This document shows positions 24,971 through 33,316 of a DNA stretch of 64,000 nt, piece after piece. Positions within the stretch are counted from its first letter, which is position 1, and each line of letters begins with the position of its first letter. Below the pieces are notes generated by a model, which saw only the letters and a program-made list of their open reading frames with translations, had not been told where the DNA came from and did no database searches. Origin of the DNA: DATBLE01 sp036555585 (lineage in GTDB: Bacteria; Actinomycetota; Thermoleophilia; Gaiellales; Gaiellaceae); NCBI GenBank assembly GCA_036555585.1, contig DATBLE010000010.1, positions 1-64,000 on the forward strand, written 5' to 3'. The position numbers and the translations under genes are program-made.

Positions 24971-26013
24971 TCGTCTCGGCGGTCTTCCTGGCCGACTTCC
25001 GCTCGTATGCGCGGCTGGAGCTCTCCCTCGAGCCGGGCCTCGTGCTGGCGGTCGGGCCGAACGGCGCGGGCAAGACGAACCTGCTCGAAGCCCTGCACGT
25101 CGGCACCCAGGGCTTCTCGCCCCGGACCCGCTCGGACGGCGAGCTGATCCGCTTCGGGGCTCATGCGGCGGGGATCCGGCTCGAGGGCATGCGCGGCGGA
25201 GCTCCGCTCCGGGTCGGTGTGACGCTGTCGACGGTCGACGGCAAGCGGGCGGAGCTGAACAGCACCCGGCTCCGCGCGGCCGAGCAGCTGCGGAACGAGA
25301 GCGCGACGCTGGTCTTCACGCCCGACCGCCTGGCGATCGTCAAGGCCGGCCCGGCCGCCCGGCGCGCGTACTTCGACCGGTCGCTGGGCCGCCTCCTGCC
25401 TGCTCGATCCAGCCTGCCGGCCGACTACGCCGCCGCGCTCGCCCAACGCAACGCGGCGCTGAAGCTCGGCGACCGGACGGCGATCGCCCCCTGGACCGTC
25501 CAGGTGGCAGCGCTCGGCGCAGAGCTCGTCCGAGCCCGCACCGAGCTGCTCGAGCTCCTCGGCCCGCCGTTCGCCGAATCGGCGGGTCAGCTCGGCTTGC
25601 CGGAGGCCCGCCTCGCCTATGACGGCGAGCCCCCGACGGAGTCCGAGCTCGACGCTCGCCTGGAACGTGACCTCGACCGCGGCGCAACCGGCGCCGGCCC
25701 CCATCTCCATGATGTCTCGATCGCCTCCGCCGGCCGCGACCTGCGCTCGTTCGGCTCGCAGGGCGAGCAGCGGACGGTCGTGCTCGCGCTTCTCGTCGCC
25801 GAGGCCTCGCTGCTGGCCGAGCGGCTCGAGGAGAGGCCGCTCCTGCTGCTGGACGACGTCCTCTCGGAGCTCGACCCGCAGCGCCGGCGCGTGCTGGTCG
25901 AGCAGGTCGCGGGCCGCGGCCAGACGCTGATCACCGCGACAACCGCCGACGCGCTGCCGGGAGAGCCGGCGCAGCTGCTCGAGGTCACGCCGGGCGCGGT
26001 GACGGGGGGATAG
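24967..26013 (+). CDS. recF: DNA replication and repair protein RecF
   Basis: A 348-residue ABC-type ATPase that helps RecOR load RecA at gaps. Walker A is GPNGAGKT (30-37), the signature region has SFGSQGEQRTV, and Walker B is LLLLDDVLSELD. The conserved N-terminus (FLADFRSYARLEL) lies upstream of any ATG or GTG in frame: the only candidate close to the family start is CTG at 24967, overlapping the dnaN stop (CTGA). A GTG at 25042 would remove the first beta strands. The start codon therefore appears to be CTG, with expression relying on coupling to dnaN. Confidence 0.9.
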   Translation: MIVSAVFLADFRSYARLELSLEPGLVLAVGPNGAGKTNLLEALHVGTQGFSPRTRSDGELIRFGAHAAGIRLEGMRGGAPLRVGVTLSTVDGKRAELNSTRLRAAEQLRNESATLVFTPDRLAIVKAGPAARRAYFDRSLGRLLPARSSLPADYAAALAQRNAALKLGDRTAIAPWTVQVAALGAELVRARTELLELLGPPFAESAGQLGLPEARLAYDGEPPTESELDARLERDLDRGATGAGPHLHDVSIASAGRDLRSFGSQGEQRTVVLALLVAEASLLAERLEERPLLLLDDVLSELDPQRRRVLVEQVAGRGQTLITATTADALPGEPAQLLEVTPGAVTGG

Positions 26014-26016
26014 CGC

Positions 26017-26478
26017 GTGGAGCGTCTCGACGGCGAGATCCGCGAGCTGTTGTCCGGGTTCGGGCCGCAGGGCGGGATGCCGGAGCTGCTCGCCGCCTGG
26101 CCCGGGTCGGTGGGGCCGATGGTGGCCGCGAACGCCTGGCCGGCCCGGATCGCCCGGGACGGGACCCTGCACGTGAGCACCTCGTCGTCGGCGTGGGCGT
26201 TCGAGCTCGGTCAGCTCGCCCCGACCATCCTCGAGCGGCTCGTGGACGAGCTCGGCGAGAGTGCGCCGAAAGCGCTGCGATTCGCCGTCGGCCACCTGCC
26301 GGAACCGGCGGGCGAGGCGGCTGCGGAGCGCAGGACCGAGGCGCCCGAACCATCGGCCGAAGCCCTGCAGAGGGCGGCCGGGCTCGCGGCCGGGATCGAG
26401 GACCAGGAGCTCCGCGAGCGGGTCGAGAAGGCCGCTGCGCTGGGGCTCTCCAAGCCGTACTCCGACCACCGTTTCTGA
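26017..26478 (+). CDS. DUF721 protein, DciA-like helicase-loader candidate
   Basis: A 153-residue protein with the DUF721 core (AWPGSVGPMVAANAWPARI, then GTLHVSTSSSAWAFELGQLA). Members near recF/gyrB in actinobacteria include DciA, which helps load the replicative helicase DnaB. The C-terminal third is Ala/Glu-rich and likely disordered, ending SKPYSDHRF. GTG at 26017 follows the recF stop by three bases. The role in helicase loading is inferred from family and position. Confidence 0.8.
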   Translation: MERLDGEIRELLSGFGPQGGMPELLAAWPGSVGPMVAANAWPARIARDGTLHVSTSSSAWAFELGQLAPTILERLVDELGESAPKALRFAVGHLPEPAGEAAAERRTEAPEPSAEALQRAAGLAAGIEDQELRERVEKAAALGLSKPYSDHRF

Positions 26479-26490
26479 TAGACTGCAGTC

Positions 26491-26523
26491 AGCCCGCAAA
26501 TAGCTGATTTGCAGGGCTTTTTC
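26491..26523 (+). terminator. Intrinsic-terminator-like hairpin directly before gyrB
   Basis: AGCCCGCAAAT (26491-26501) can pair, with one bulge, with ATTTGCAGGGCT (26507-26518). A T-rich run TTTTTCT ends one base before the gyrB ATG at 26525. This is the canonical shape of an intrinsic terminator, placed where the gyrB ribosome site should be. It may end the dnaN-recF transcript or act as an attenuator of gyrB. Confidence 0.6.
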
Positions 26524-26524
26524 T

Positions 26525-28909
26525 ATGGCTGAGGCAGCATACACCGCAAAGGACATCACTGTCCTGGAAGGGCTCGAGCCGGTCCGGAAACGGCCCGGTA
26601 TGTACATCGGCTCGACGGGCGCGCGGGGCCTTCACCACCTCGCCTACGAGGTGGTCGCGAACTCGGTCGACGAGGCCCTCGCGGGCCGCTGCGACCTGGT
26701 CGAGGTGATCATCCACCCGGACGAGTCGATGACCGTCACGGACAACGGCTCCGGCATCCCTGTAGACGTGATGGCAGACCAGGGACTGCCCGCGCTCACG
26801 GTCGTGCTGACAAAGCTGCACGCCGGCGGGAAGTTCGGACAGGGGGGCTACAAGGTCTCGGGCGGCCTGCACGGAGTCGGCGTCTCCGTCGTCAACGCGC
26901 TCTCCGAATGGCTGGTGGCGGAGGTCCAGCGCGACGGCAAGACCTACCGCCAGGAGTTCGTCCGCGGCGAGGCGACCACGAAGATGAAGGCGATCGGCCC
27001 GACCAAGAGCACCGGGACGACGATCAGCTTCAAGCCCGACGCGGAGATCTTCGAGGAGACGGAGTGGGACGCCGAGACGCTGCTCCAGCGCCTCCGCGAG
27101 ACGGCGTTCCTGACGAAGGGGCTGCGCATCGCCCTGGTCGACGAGCGCGAGGGCGAGAAGCGCGAGGAGTTCCACTACGCCGGCGGCATCCGCGACTTCG
27201 TCGCGCACATCAACCGGGCGAAGGAGCCGATCCACAAGCACTCGGTCTACTTCGAGGGCGAGAGCGATCAGGGCTACGTCGAGATCGCCATGCAGTGGAA
27301 CAGCTCGTATGCCGAGTCGGTCTTCTCGTTCGCGAACAACATCAACACGCACGAGGGCGGCTCGCACCTCTCCGGCTTCCGCTCGGCCCTGACCGCGACC
27401 GTGAACAGGGTGGCGCGCGACCGCGGCCTGCTCAAGGAGAAGGAGGACAACCTCGAGGGCGAGGACGTCCGCGAGGGCCTCGCCGCGGTCATCTCCGTGA
27501 AGCTCGCAGAGCCGCAGTTCGAGGGCCAGACGAAGACGAAGCTCGGCAACCCCGGCATGGAGGGGCTCGTCAAGCAGGTCGTCGGCCAGAAGCTCGCCCA
27601 GTACTTCGAGGAGAACCCCCAGGACGCGAAGCAGATCATCACGAAGGCGATCGACGCGTCGCGCGCGCGCCAGGCTGCGCGCAAGGCGCGCGAGCTGACG
27701 CGGCGCAAGTCGGCGCTCGAGGGCGCCTCGCTGCCCGGCAAGCTCGCCGACTGCGAGATCGCCGATCCCGAGGCGGCCGAGCTCTTCCTCGTGGAGGGCA
27801 ACTCGGCCGGCGGCTCGGCCGTCGACGCCCGCGACCGGCTCTTCCAGGCGATCCTCCCGCTGCGCGGCAAGGTGATCAACGCCGAGAAGAACCGGATCAA
27901 CAAGGTGCTCTCGAACGCGGAGATCCAGTCGATGGTGACTGCGATCGGCACCGGGATCGCCGACGAGTTCGACCTGACCAAGCTGCGCTACCACCGGGTC
28001 ATCGTCATGACCGACGCCGACGTGGACGGCTCGCACATCCGCACGCTGATCCTCACGTTCCTGTTCCGGCAGATGCCCGAGCTGGTCGAGCGCGGCCACG
28101 TCTTCATCGCCGTGCCGCCGCTGTACCGCGTCAAGCTCGGCGGCCGCGAGCTCTACGTCGAGAAGGAGTCGCAGTTCGAGGATCTGCTCGTCCGCGAGCG
28201 GGTCAAGGACATGGAGGTCGCCGACCGCTCCGGGAAGTCGCAGAAGCTGACCGAGGCTCGCTACGGCCGCTTCGCGCGCGCCCTGCACGACTTCGAGGGC
28301 TGGTCGGCGCGGCTGCGCACCGACTTCGGCTCGCCGGCGGCGAAGTTCGTGGTCGAGCACCGCCTGGTCGAGACCGACGCGGACGACGTCGCCGGCATGG
28401 AGAAGGCGCTCGCGTCGATCGAGCCAAATGGCTACGAGGTCTCCGTGATCGAGACGGACGGCGACGGGGTGCGGGTCAAGGTCGTCGAGCGGGCAACCAG
28501 CGCCGCCGAGCACGTCGTCGTCCCCACCGCGCTGCTCGGCTCGCCCGTCTACGCGGGCCTGCGGAAGAGCTACGCCCGTCTCCAGGAGATCATGGGGGCG
28601 CCGCCGTTCACGATCGAGTTCGGCAAGAAGTCCTCGTCGGCGGAGACGTTCGAGGATCTGCGCGCGCGGGTGCTCGACCTGGCCAAGGAGGGCATCCAGG
28701 TCGGGCGGTTCAAGGGCCTCGGCGAGATGGACGCCGAGGAGCTGGCCGCGACCACGATGGACCCCTCGCGCCGCCTGCTCGTCCGCGTGACGGTCGACGA
28801 CGCGGCCGCCGCCGACCTCGTCTTCTCGACGCTGATGGGCGACCAGGTCGAGCCGCGCCGCGAGTTCATCGAGCAGAACGCCAAGGACGTGAAGTTCCTC
28901 GATGTCTGA
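26525..28909 (+). CDS. gyrB: DNA gyrase subunit B (long form)
   Basis: A 794-residue ATPase subunit of gyrase. The GHKL ATPase has VVANSVDEALAG, DNGSGIPVD and GGLHGVGVSVVNALS. The transducer has the conserved QTKTKLGN. The TOPRIM domain has FLVEGNSAGGSA, PLRGKVINAEKNR and MTDADVDGSHIRTL (about 495). About 150 extra residues (roughly 555-705) lie between the TOPRIM part and the C-terminal GRFKGLGEMDAEELAATTMDP. Most actinobacterial GyrB lack this insert (near 650-690 residues); an insert at this place is typical of proteobacteria. The gyrB end overlaps gyrA by eight bases. No clear ribosome site, because the hairpin abuts the ATG. Confidence 0.97.
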   Translation: MAEAAYTAKDITVLEGLEPVRKRPGMYIGSTGARGLHHLAYEVVANSVDEALAGRCDLVEVIIHPDESMTVTDNGSGIPVDVMADQGLPALTVVLTKLHAGGKFGQGGYKVSGGLHGVGVSVVNALSEWLVAEVQRDGKTYRQEFVRGEATTKMKAIGPTKSTGTTISFKPDAEIFEETEWDAETLLQRLRETAFLTKGLRIALVDEREGEKREEFHYAGGIRDFVAHINRAKEPIHKHSVYFEGESDQGYVEIAMQWNSSYAESVFSFANNINTHEGGSHLSGFRSALTATVNRVARDRGLLKEKEDNLEGEDVREGLAAVISVKLAEPQFEGQTKTKLGNPGMEGLVKQVVGQKLAQYFEENPQDAKQIITKAIDASRARQAARKARELTRRKSALEGASLPGKLADCEIADPEAAELFLVEGNSAGGSAVDARDRLFQAILPLRGKVINAEKNRINKVLSNAEIQSMVTAIGTGIADEFDLTKLRYHRVIVMTDADVDGSHIRTLILTFLFRQMPELVERGHVFIAVPPLYRVKLGGRELYVEKESQFEDLLVRERVKDMEVADRSGKSQKLTEARYGRFARALHDFEGWSARLRTDFGSPAAKFVVEHRLVETDADDVAGMEKALASIEPNGYEVSVIETDGDGVRVKVVERATSAAEHVVVPTALLGSPVYAGLRKSYARLQEIMGAPPFTIEFGKKSSSAETFEDLRARVLDLAKEGIQVGRFKGLGEMDAEELAATTMDPSRRLLVRVTVDDAAAADLVFSTLMGDQVEPRREFIEQNAKDVKFLDV

Positions 28910-31406
28910 CGTCGTCGAGCCTCTCGGCGCCGGCCGCATCGAGTCGCGCGAGCTCGAGGCGGAGATGCGCTCGAGCTTCCTCGACTACGCGATGTCGACG
29001 ATCGTCGCGCGCGCGCTGCCCGACGTGCGCGACGGCCTCAAGCCCGTCCACCGCCGGATCCTGTACGCGATGGCCGAGCTCGGCCTGCAGCCCGGCCGGC
29101 CGCGGGTGAAGTGCGCTCGGGTCGTCGGCGAGGTGATGGGCAACTACCACCCGCACGGAGACGCCGCGATCTACGACACGCTCGTGCGGCTCGCGCAGCC
29201 GTTCTCGATGCGGTACCCGCTGGTCGACGGCCAGGGCAACTTCGGCAACATCGACGGCTACCCGGCCGCCGCGCAGCGCTACACCGAGTGCCGGCTCGCG
29301 CGGATGGCGACCGAGCTCCTGCGCGACATCGACGCCGACACGGTCGACTTCGGGCCCAACTACGACGAGTCGCGCAAGGAGCCCCAGGTCCTGCCCTCGC
29401 GCTTCCCGAACCTGCTCGTCAACGGCTCGACCGGGATCGCCGTCGGGATGGCGACGAACATCCCGCCGCACAACCTGGGCGAGGTGGTCGCCGCGCTCGT
29501 GGCGCTGATCGACGACCCCGCGGCGGACGTCGAGAAGCTGTCCAAGCACGTCAAGGGCCCCGACTTCCCGACCGGCGCGATCATCCTCGGCCGCGAGGGG
29601 ATCAGGGAGGCGTACCGCTCCGGCCGGGGCCGCGTGATCATGCGCGCCAGGGCCCATGCCGAGGAGCAGCGCGGCGGCCGCACGGCGATCGTGATCAGCG
29701 AGCTGCCGTACGGCGTGAAGAAGGGCGGCGAGGAGGGCGTGATCGCGAAGATCGCCGAGCTGGTCAAGACGGGGACGCTCTCCGAGATCTCGCGGATCCG
29801 CGACCTGTCGGACAAGTCCGGGATGCGCGTCGTGGTCGAGCTGAAGCGCGACGCCGTCCCGCAGGTCGTCCTGAACAAGCTGTTCAAGCACACGCCGCTC
29901 CAGACGACGTTCGGCTACAACGCGGTCGCGCTGGTCGACGGTGTCCCGAAGACGCTGTCGCTGCTCGAGCTGCTCCGCCACTACCTCGACTTCCAGCGGT
30001 CGGTCGTCGTCCGCAGGTCGAAGTTCGAGCTGCGCAAGGCCGAGGAGCGGGCGCACGTCCTCCGGGGCTACCTGATCGCCCTCGACAACCTCGACGAGGT
30101 GATCGCGCTGATCCGTGCCGCCGAGGACACCGACTCCGCCCGCCAGGGGCTGATGGAGCGCTTCGAGCTGTCCGAGATCCAGGCGCAGGCGATCCTCGAC
30201 CTCCGCCTGCGCGCGCTGACCGCCCTCGAGCGCAAGCGCGTCGAGCAGGAGCACAACGATCTGAAGGAACGGATCGGCGAATTGCGGGCGATCCTCGGCG
30301 ACGAGGCCAGGGTGATGGCGCTGATCCGCGAGGAGTTGCTCGAGCTGAAGGAGATCTACGGCAAGAACGACGAGCGCCGGACGGAGATCGTCGCCGCCGA
30401 AGGCGAGCTCGACCTCGAGGACCTGATCGCGGAAGAGGACATGGTGATCGCGATCACCCGGTCCGGCTACATCAAGCGGCTGCCGATCACGGCGTATCGC
30501 GAGCAGCGGCGCGGCGGCCGCGGGGTGATGGGGATGGACCTGAAGGAGGACGACTACATCGAGCACCTGTTCGTCGCCTCCACGCACGACTACCTGCTCT
30601 TCTTCACCTCGGTCGGCAAGGTCTACCGGCTGAAGGTGCACGAGCTGCCGCTCGGCTCGCGCCAGTCCAAGGGGCGCGCGGTCGTCAACCTGCTGCCGTT
30701 CCGCCAGGACGAGCAGATCCGCGCGGTCGTCCAGACACGCGACTTCGGCGAGTCGGAGTTCCTCGTCTTCGCGACCCGGAAGGGCATGGTCAAGAAGACG
30801 AAGCTGGCCGAGTACAACACGCCGCTGAAGGCCGACGGGATCATCGCGATCAACCTCCGTGAGCAGGACGAGCTCGTCGGCGTGCGCCATTCGACGGGCA
30901 ACGACGACGTGCTGATGGTCTCGCGCAGCGGCCAGGCGATCCGCTTCCACGAGCGGGAGGCCCGCCCGATGGGCCGCGCGACCGCCGGCGTCCAGGGCAT
31001 GCGGCTGCGCGCGGACGACGAGGTGATCGAGCTCGCGGTCGCAGGCGACACCGACGACCTGCTCGTCGTCACCGAGCAGGGCTACGGCAAGCGCACGCCG
31101 GTGCACGAGTATCCGCGCAAGGGGCGCGGCGGGCTGGGCGTGAAGACCGTCCAGCTCACCGACGCGAAGGGCAAGCTCGCCGGCGCCCGGGTCGTCCGCG
31201 AGGGGTACCAGCTGATGCTGATCTCGACCGGCGGCACGGTCATCCGCATGGCGGTCGACGAGATCAAGCGCCTCGGACGCGCCACCCAGGGCGTGATCGT
31301 CGTCCGGCTGCGCGAGGGCGAGAAGGTCTCGAGCCTGGCTCCGGTCGCCGACTCGGACGGCGTCGAGGTCGACGCCTCCGACCCCGCCGCGCAGCCGCCC
31401 GCGTAG
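28902..31406 (+). CDS. gyrA: DNA gyrase subunit A
   Basis: An 834-residue breakage-reunion subunit. Catalytic Tyr127 is in AAAQRYTEC. The quinolone region reads HPHGDAAIYDTLVRLAQPF (84-102), with Ala88 at the position of E. coli Ser83. The coiled-coil tower and the C-terminal beta-pinwheel (repeats such as GYIKRLPI, GKVYRLKV, GMVKKTK) are complete, with the GyrA box QRRGGRGV. The tail is acidic then Ala/Pro-rich. ATG at 28902 lies inside the gyrB 3' end, so the two subunits are coupled. Confidence 0.98.
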   Translation: MSDVVEPLGAGRIESRELEAEMRSSFLDYAMSTIVARALPDVRDGLKPVHRRILYAMAELGLQPGRPRVKCARVVGEVMGNYHPHGDAAIYDTLVRLAQPFSMRYPLVDGQGNFGNIDGYPAAAQRYTECRLARMATELLRDIDADTVDFGPNYDESRKEPQVLPSRFPNLLVNGSTGIAVGMATNIPPHNLGEVVAALVALIDDPAADVEKLSKHVKGPDFPTGAIILGREGIREAYRSGRGRVIMRARAHAEEQRGGRTAIVISELPYGVKKGGEEGVIAKIAELVKTGTLSEISRIRDLSDKSGMRVVVELKRDAVPQVVLNKLFKHTPLQTTFGYNAVALVDGVPKTLSLLELLRHYLDFQRSVVVRRSKFELRKAEERAHVLRGYLIALDNLDEVIALIRAAEDTDSARQGLMERFELSEIQAQAILDLRLRALTALERKRVEQEHNDLKERIGELRAILGDEARVMALIREELLELKEIYGKNDERRTEIVAAEGELDLEDLIAEEDMVIAITRSGYIKRLPITAYREQRRGGRGVMGMDLKEDDYIEHLFVASTHDYLLFFTSVGKVYRLKVHELPLGSRQSKGRAVVNLLPFRQDEQIRAVVQTRDFGESEFLVFATRKGMVKKTKLAEYNTPLKADGIIAINLREQDELVGVRHSTGNDDVLMVSRSGQAIRFHEREARPMGRATAGVQGMRLRADDEVIELAVAGDTDDLLVVTEQGYGKRTPVHEYPRKGRGGLGVKTVQLTDAKGKLAGARVVREGYQLMLISTGGTVIRMAVDEIKRLGRATQGVIVVRLREGEKVSSLAPVADSDGVEVDASDPAAQPPA

Positions 31407-31424
31407 TCGGAAGCGGAATCGAAG

Positions 31425-31459
31425 CCAGAGCAAGCTCTGGCACCGATGTTCTTGTTTTC
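31425..31459 (+). terminator. Terminator-like hairpin after gyrA
   Basis: CCAGAGC (31425-31431) with GCTCTGG (31434-31440), a 7-bp perfect repeat with a minimal loop, followed by a T-rich stretch (TTCTTGTTTT) at about 31449-31458. It probably ends the gyrB-gyrA transcript. Confidence 0.5.
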
Positions 31460-31524
31460 CTGGCGCCGAACGTGATAGACAAGCGCCCGCAGGTGACGGC
31501 GTGCCGATCGAAAGGGATGCTGGT

Positions 31525-31830
31525 ATGGCGTTCAGCGGGCAGGTCGACTTTCTCGAACCGGTAAACCTCGCCGACCACCTGGACAAGCTCGAGCTGTACC
31601 TCGGGCAGGTGTGCCAGGTCGCCGGAATCTCGAAGATGCAGCTCGATTACTGGACGAACAAGGCCCAGATCCCGACCAAGGGACGGAAGCAGCGGATCTA
31701 CGACATGGACGCCGTCGAGACCGTGATGCTGATCAAGCAGGCGAAGGACAAGGGCCTGAACCTCGGCGCCGCGATCGACGCGGCCCACCGGTTCCGCCAG
31801 CAGAGCGCCCGGCACGCCGCGCACGCCTAG
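31525..31830 (+). CDS. MerR-like helix-turn-helix protein
   Basis: A 101-residue protein. The core VCQVAGISKMQLDYWTNKAQ followed by KQRIYDMDAVETVMLIKQAK matches the MerR N-terminal winged HTH (about 35-85). There is no long effector or coiled-coil dimer domain, so it may be a minimal regulator or an adaptor. ATG at 31525 has AAAGGG about ten bases upstream; GTG at 31501 is possible. A TTGTTT/TAGACA promoter-like pair with an 18-base spacer (31452-31457 and 31476-31481) lies upstream. Targets unknown. Confidence 0.7.
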   Translation: MAFSGQVDFLEPVNLADHLDKLELYLGQVCQVAGISKMQLDYWTNKAQIPTKGRKQRIYDMDAVETVMLIKQAKDKGLNLGAAIDAAHRFRQQSARHAAHA

Positions 31831-31928
31831 CTCTTTCGCAGCCGACCGATGATTCCGCGCTCGGAGGCGCGTCTCGTCTCTCGACAGCGAGCGATCGGGG
31901 GAGAGCCCCGGCGGGAGGAGGAACGCAC

Positions 31929-32495
31929 ATGGGCAGGATCGTCGTCACCGAGTACATGTCCGTCGACGGCGTGGTCGAGGCGCCGAGCGGCACGGAGAGC
32001 TTCGAGCGGGTCGGCTGGACCGACGGCTTCTCGCGCGGCCCAGAGGGAGATCAGTTCAAGGTCGACGAGACGATGGCGTCGGACGCCCTCCTTCTCGGGC
32101 GTGTCACCTACGACGCCTTCGCCGCGGTCTGGCCGCACGTCGAGGGCGAGTTCGCCGACAAGCTCAACTCGATGCCGAAGTACGTCGTCTCGTCCACCCT
32201 GACCGACCCGGAGTGGAGCAACACGACGGTGCTCGGCGGAGACCTCGTCGAGGAGGCGACCAGGCTGAAGGATCTCTACGAGCGAGACGTCGTCGTGCAC
32301 GGCAGTCCGCAGCTCGCGCAGGCGCTGATCGAGCACGACCTCGTGGATGCCCTCCACCTGCTGGTCTACCCGGTGGTCGTCGGCGCCGGCAAGCGACTCT
32401 TTGCCGGGACGAGCGAGCCGAAGCGCCTCCGGCTGGTGGAGACGAGGACGTTCGGCGACGGCGTCCAGTTGCTCGTCTACGAGCGGGCCGGCTGA
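31929..32495 (+). CDS. RibD C-terminal/dihydrofolate-reductase-like protein
   Basis: A 188-residue Rossmann-like reductase. Pattern: VVTEYMSVDGVVEAPSG, ALLLGRVTYDAF, MPKYVVSSTL, VVVHGSPQLAQALIEHDLVD, and LLVYPVVVGAGKRLF, which fit the stand-alone RibD_C family called dihydrofolate-reductase-like proteins. It likely uses NADPH; the substrate is unknown and it is not the main DHFR or RibD. A strong ribosome site (GGGAGGAGG) stands eight bases before the ATG at 31929. It converges with the slipin gene. Confidence 0.85.
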   Translation: MGRIVVTEYMSVDGVVEAPSGTESFERVGWTDGFSRGPEGDQFKVDETMASDALLLGRVTYDAFAAVWPHVEGEFADKLNSMPKYVVSSTLTDPEWSNTTVLGGDLVEEATRLKDLYERDVVVHGSPQLAQALIEHDLVDALHLLVYPVVVGAGKRLFAGTSEPKRLRLVETRTFGDGVQLLVYERAG

Positions 32496-32515
32496 CCTGT
32501 CGCGCGCCTACCGGC

Positions 32516-33307
32516 TCAGGACGATTCCTTGCCGTCGGGCTTCGCCGGGGCCACGACGCGCTCGAGCAGCGGCTGGATCAGGTCGATCGGCGCGGGGAAG
32601 ACGATCGTGGACGCGTTCGCCGAGCCGATCTCGAGCAGCGTCTGGAGGTAGCGCAGCTGGATCGCGATCGGCTCCGACGCCATCACCGCGGCGGCGTCGC
32701 GCAGCCGCTCGGAGGCCTGGAACTCGCCCTCGGCGTTGATCACCTTCGCGCGGCGCTCGCGCTCGGCCTCGGCCTGGCGCGCCATCGCCCGCTGCATCCC
32801 GGAGGGGATCTCGACGTCCTTGACCTCGACGATCGAGACCTTGATCCCCCACGGCGCGGTCTGCTGGTCGATGATCTCCTGGAGGATCGTGTTGATCTTG
32901 TCGCGCTCCGAGAGGAGCTCGTCGAGCAGGTGCTGGCCCAGCACCGAACGCAGGGTCGTCTGCGCGATCTGCGAGGTGGCGACCATGAAGTTCTCGACCT
33001 GGACGATCGCGTCCTTGGGCGAGACGATCCGGAAGTAGGCGACCGCGTTGACGCGCACCGGCACGTTGTCCTTGGTGATCACGTCCTGCGGCGGGATGTT
33101 CAGCGTGATCGTCCGGAGGTCGACCTTGACCATCCGGTCGACGATCGGGATCAGCAGGAACAGGCCGGGGCCCTTCGGCTGCGCCAGGAGCCGGCCGAGG
33201 CGGAAGATGATCCCCCGCTCGTACTCCCGTGCCACCTTCACCGCGGCGAACAGGAAGAGCAGCACGAGCACCAGGACGATGACGACGATGACGATCGCGG
33301 CGGTCAT
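32516..33307 (-). CDS. SPFH/band-7 protein, slipin family
   Basis: A 263-residue membrane scaffold. It has one N-terminal transmembrane segment (about 4-24), then the SPFH domain (KVAREYERGIIFRLGRLL, KGPGLFLLIPIVDRMVKVDLR, PVRVNAVAYFRI) and a helical C-terminus with QAEAERERRAKVINAEGE. Slipins form oligomers and pair with the membrane protease NfeD, which cuts their C-termini in archaea. The nfeD-type gene lies nine bases upstream in the same operon. Confidence 0.92.
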   Translation of the reverse strand: MTAAIVIVVIVLVLVLLFLFAAVKVAREYERGIIFRLGRLLAQPKGPGLFLLIPIVDRMVKVDLRTITLNIPPQDVITKDNVPVRVNAVAYFRIVSPKDAIVQVENFMVATSQIAQTTLRSVLGQHLLDELLSERDKINTILQEIIDQQTAPWGIKVSIVEVKDVEIPSGMQRAMARQAEAERERRAKVINAEGEFQASERLRDAAAVMASEPIAIQLRYLQTLLEIGSANASTIVFPAPIDLIQPLLERVVAPAKPDGKESS

Positions 33308-33316
33308 GCCCGGACC

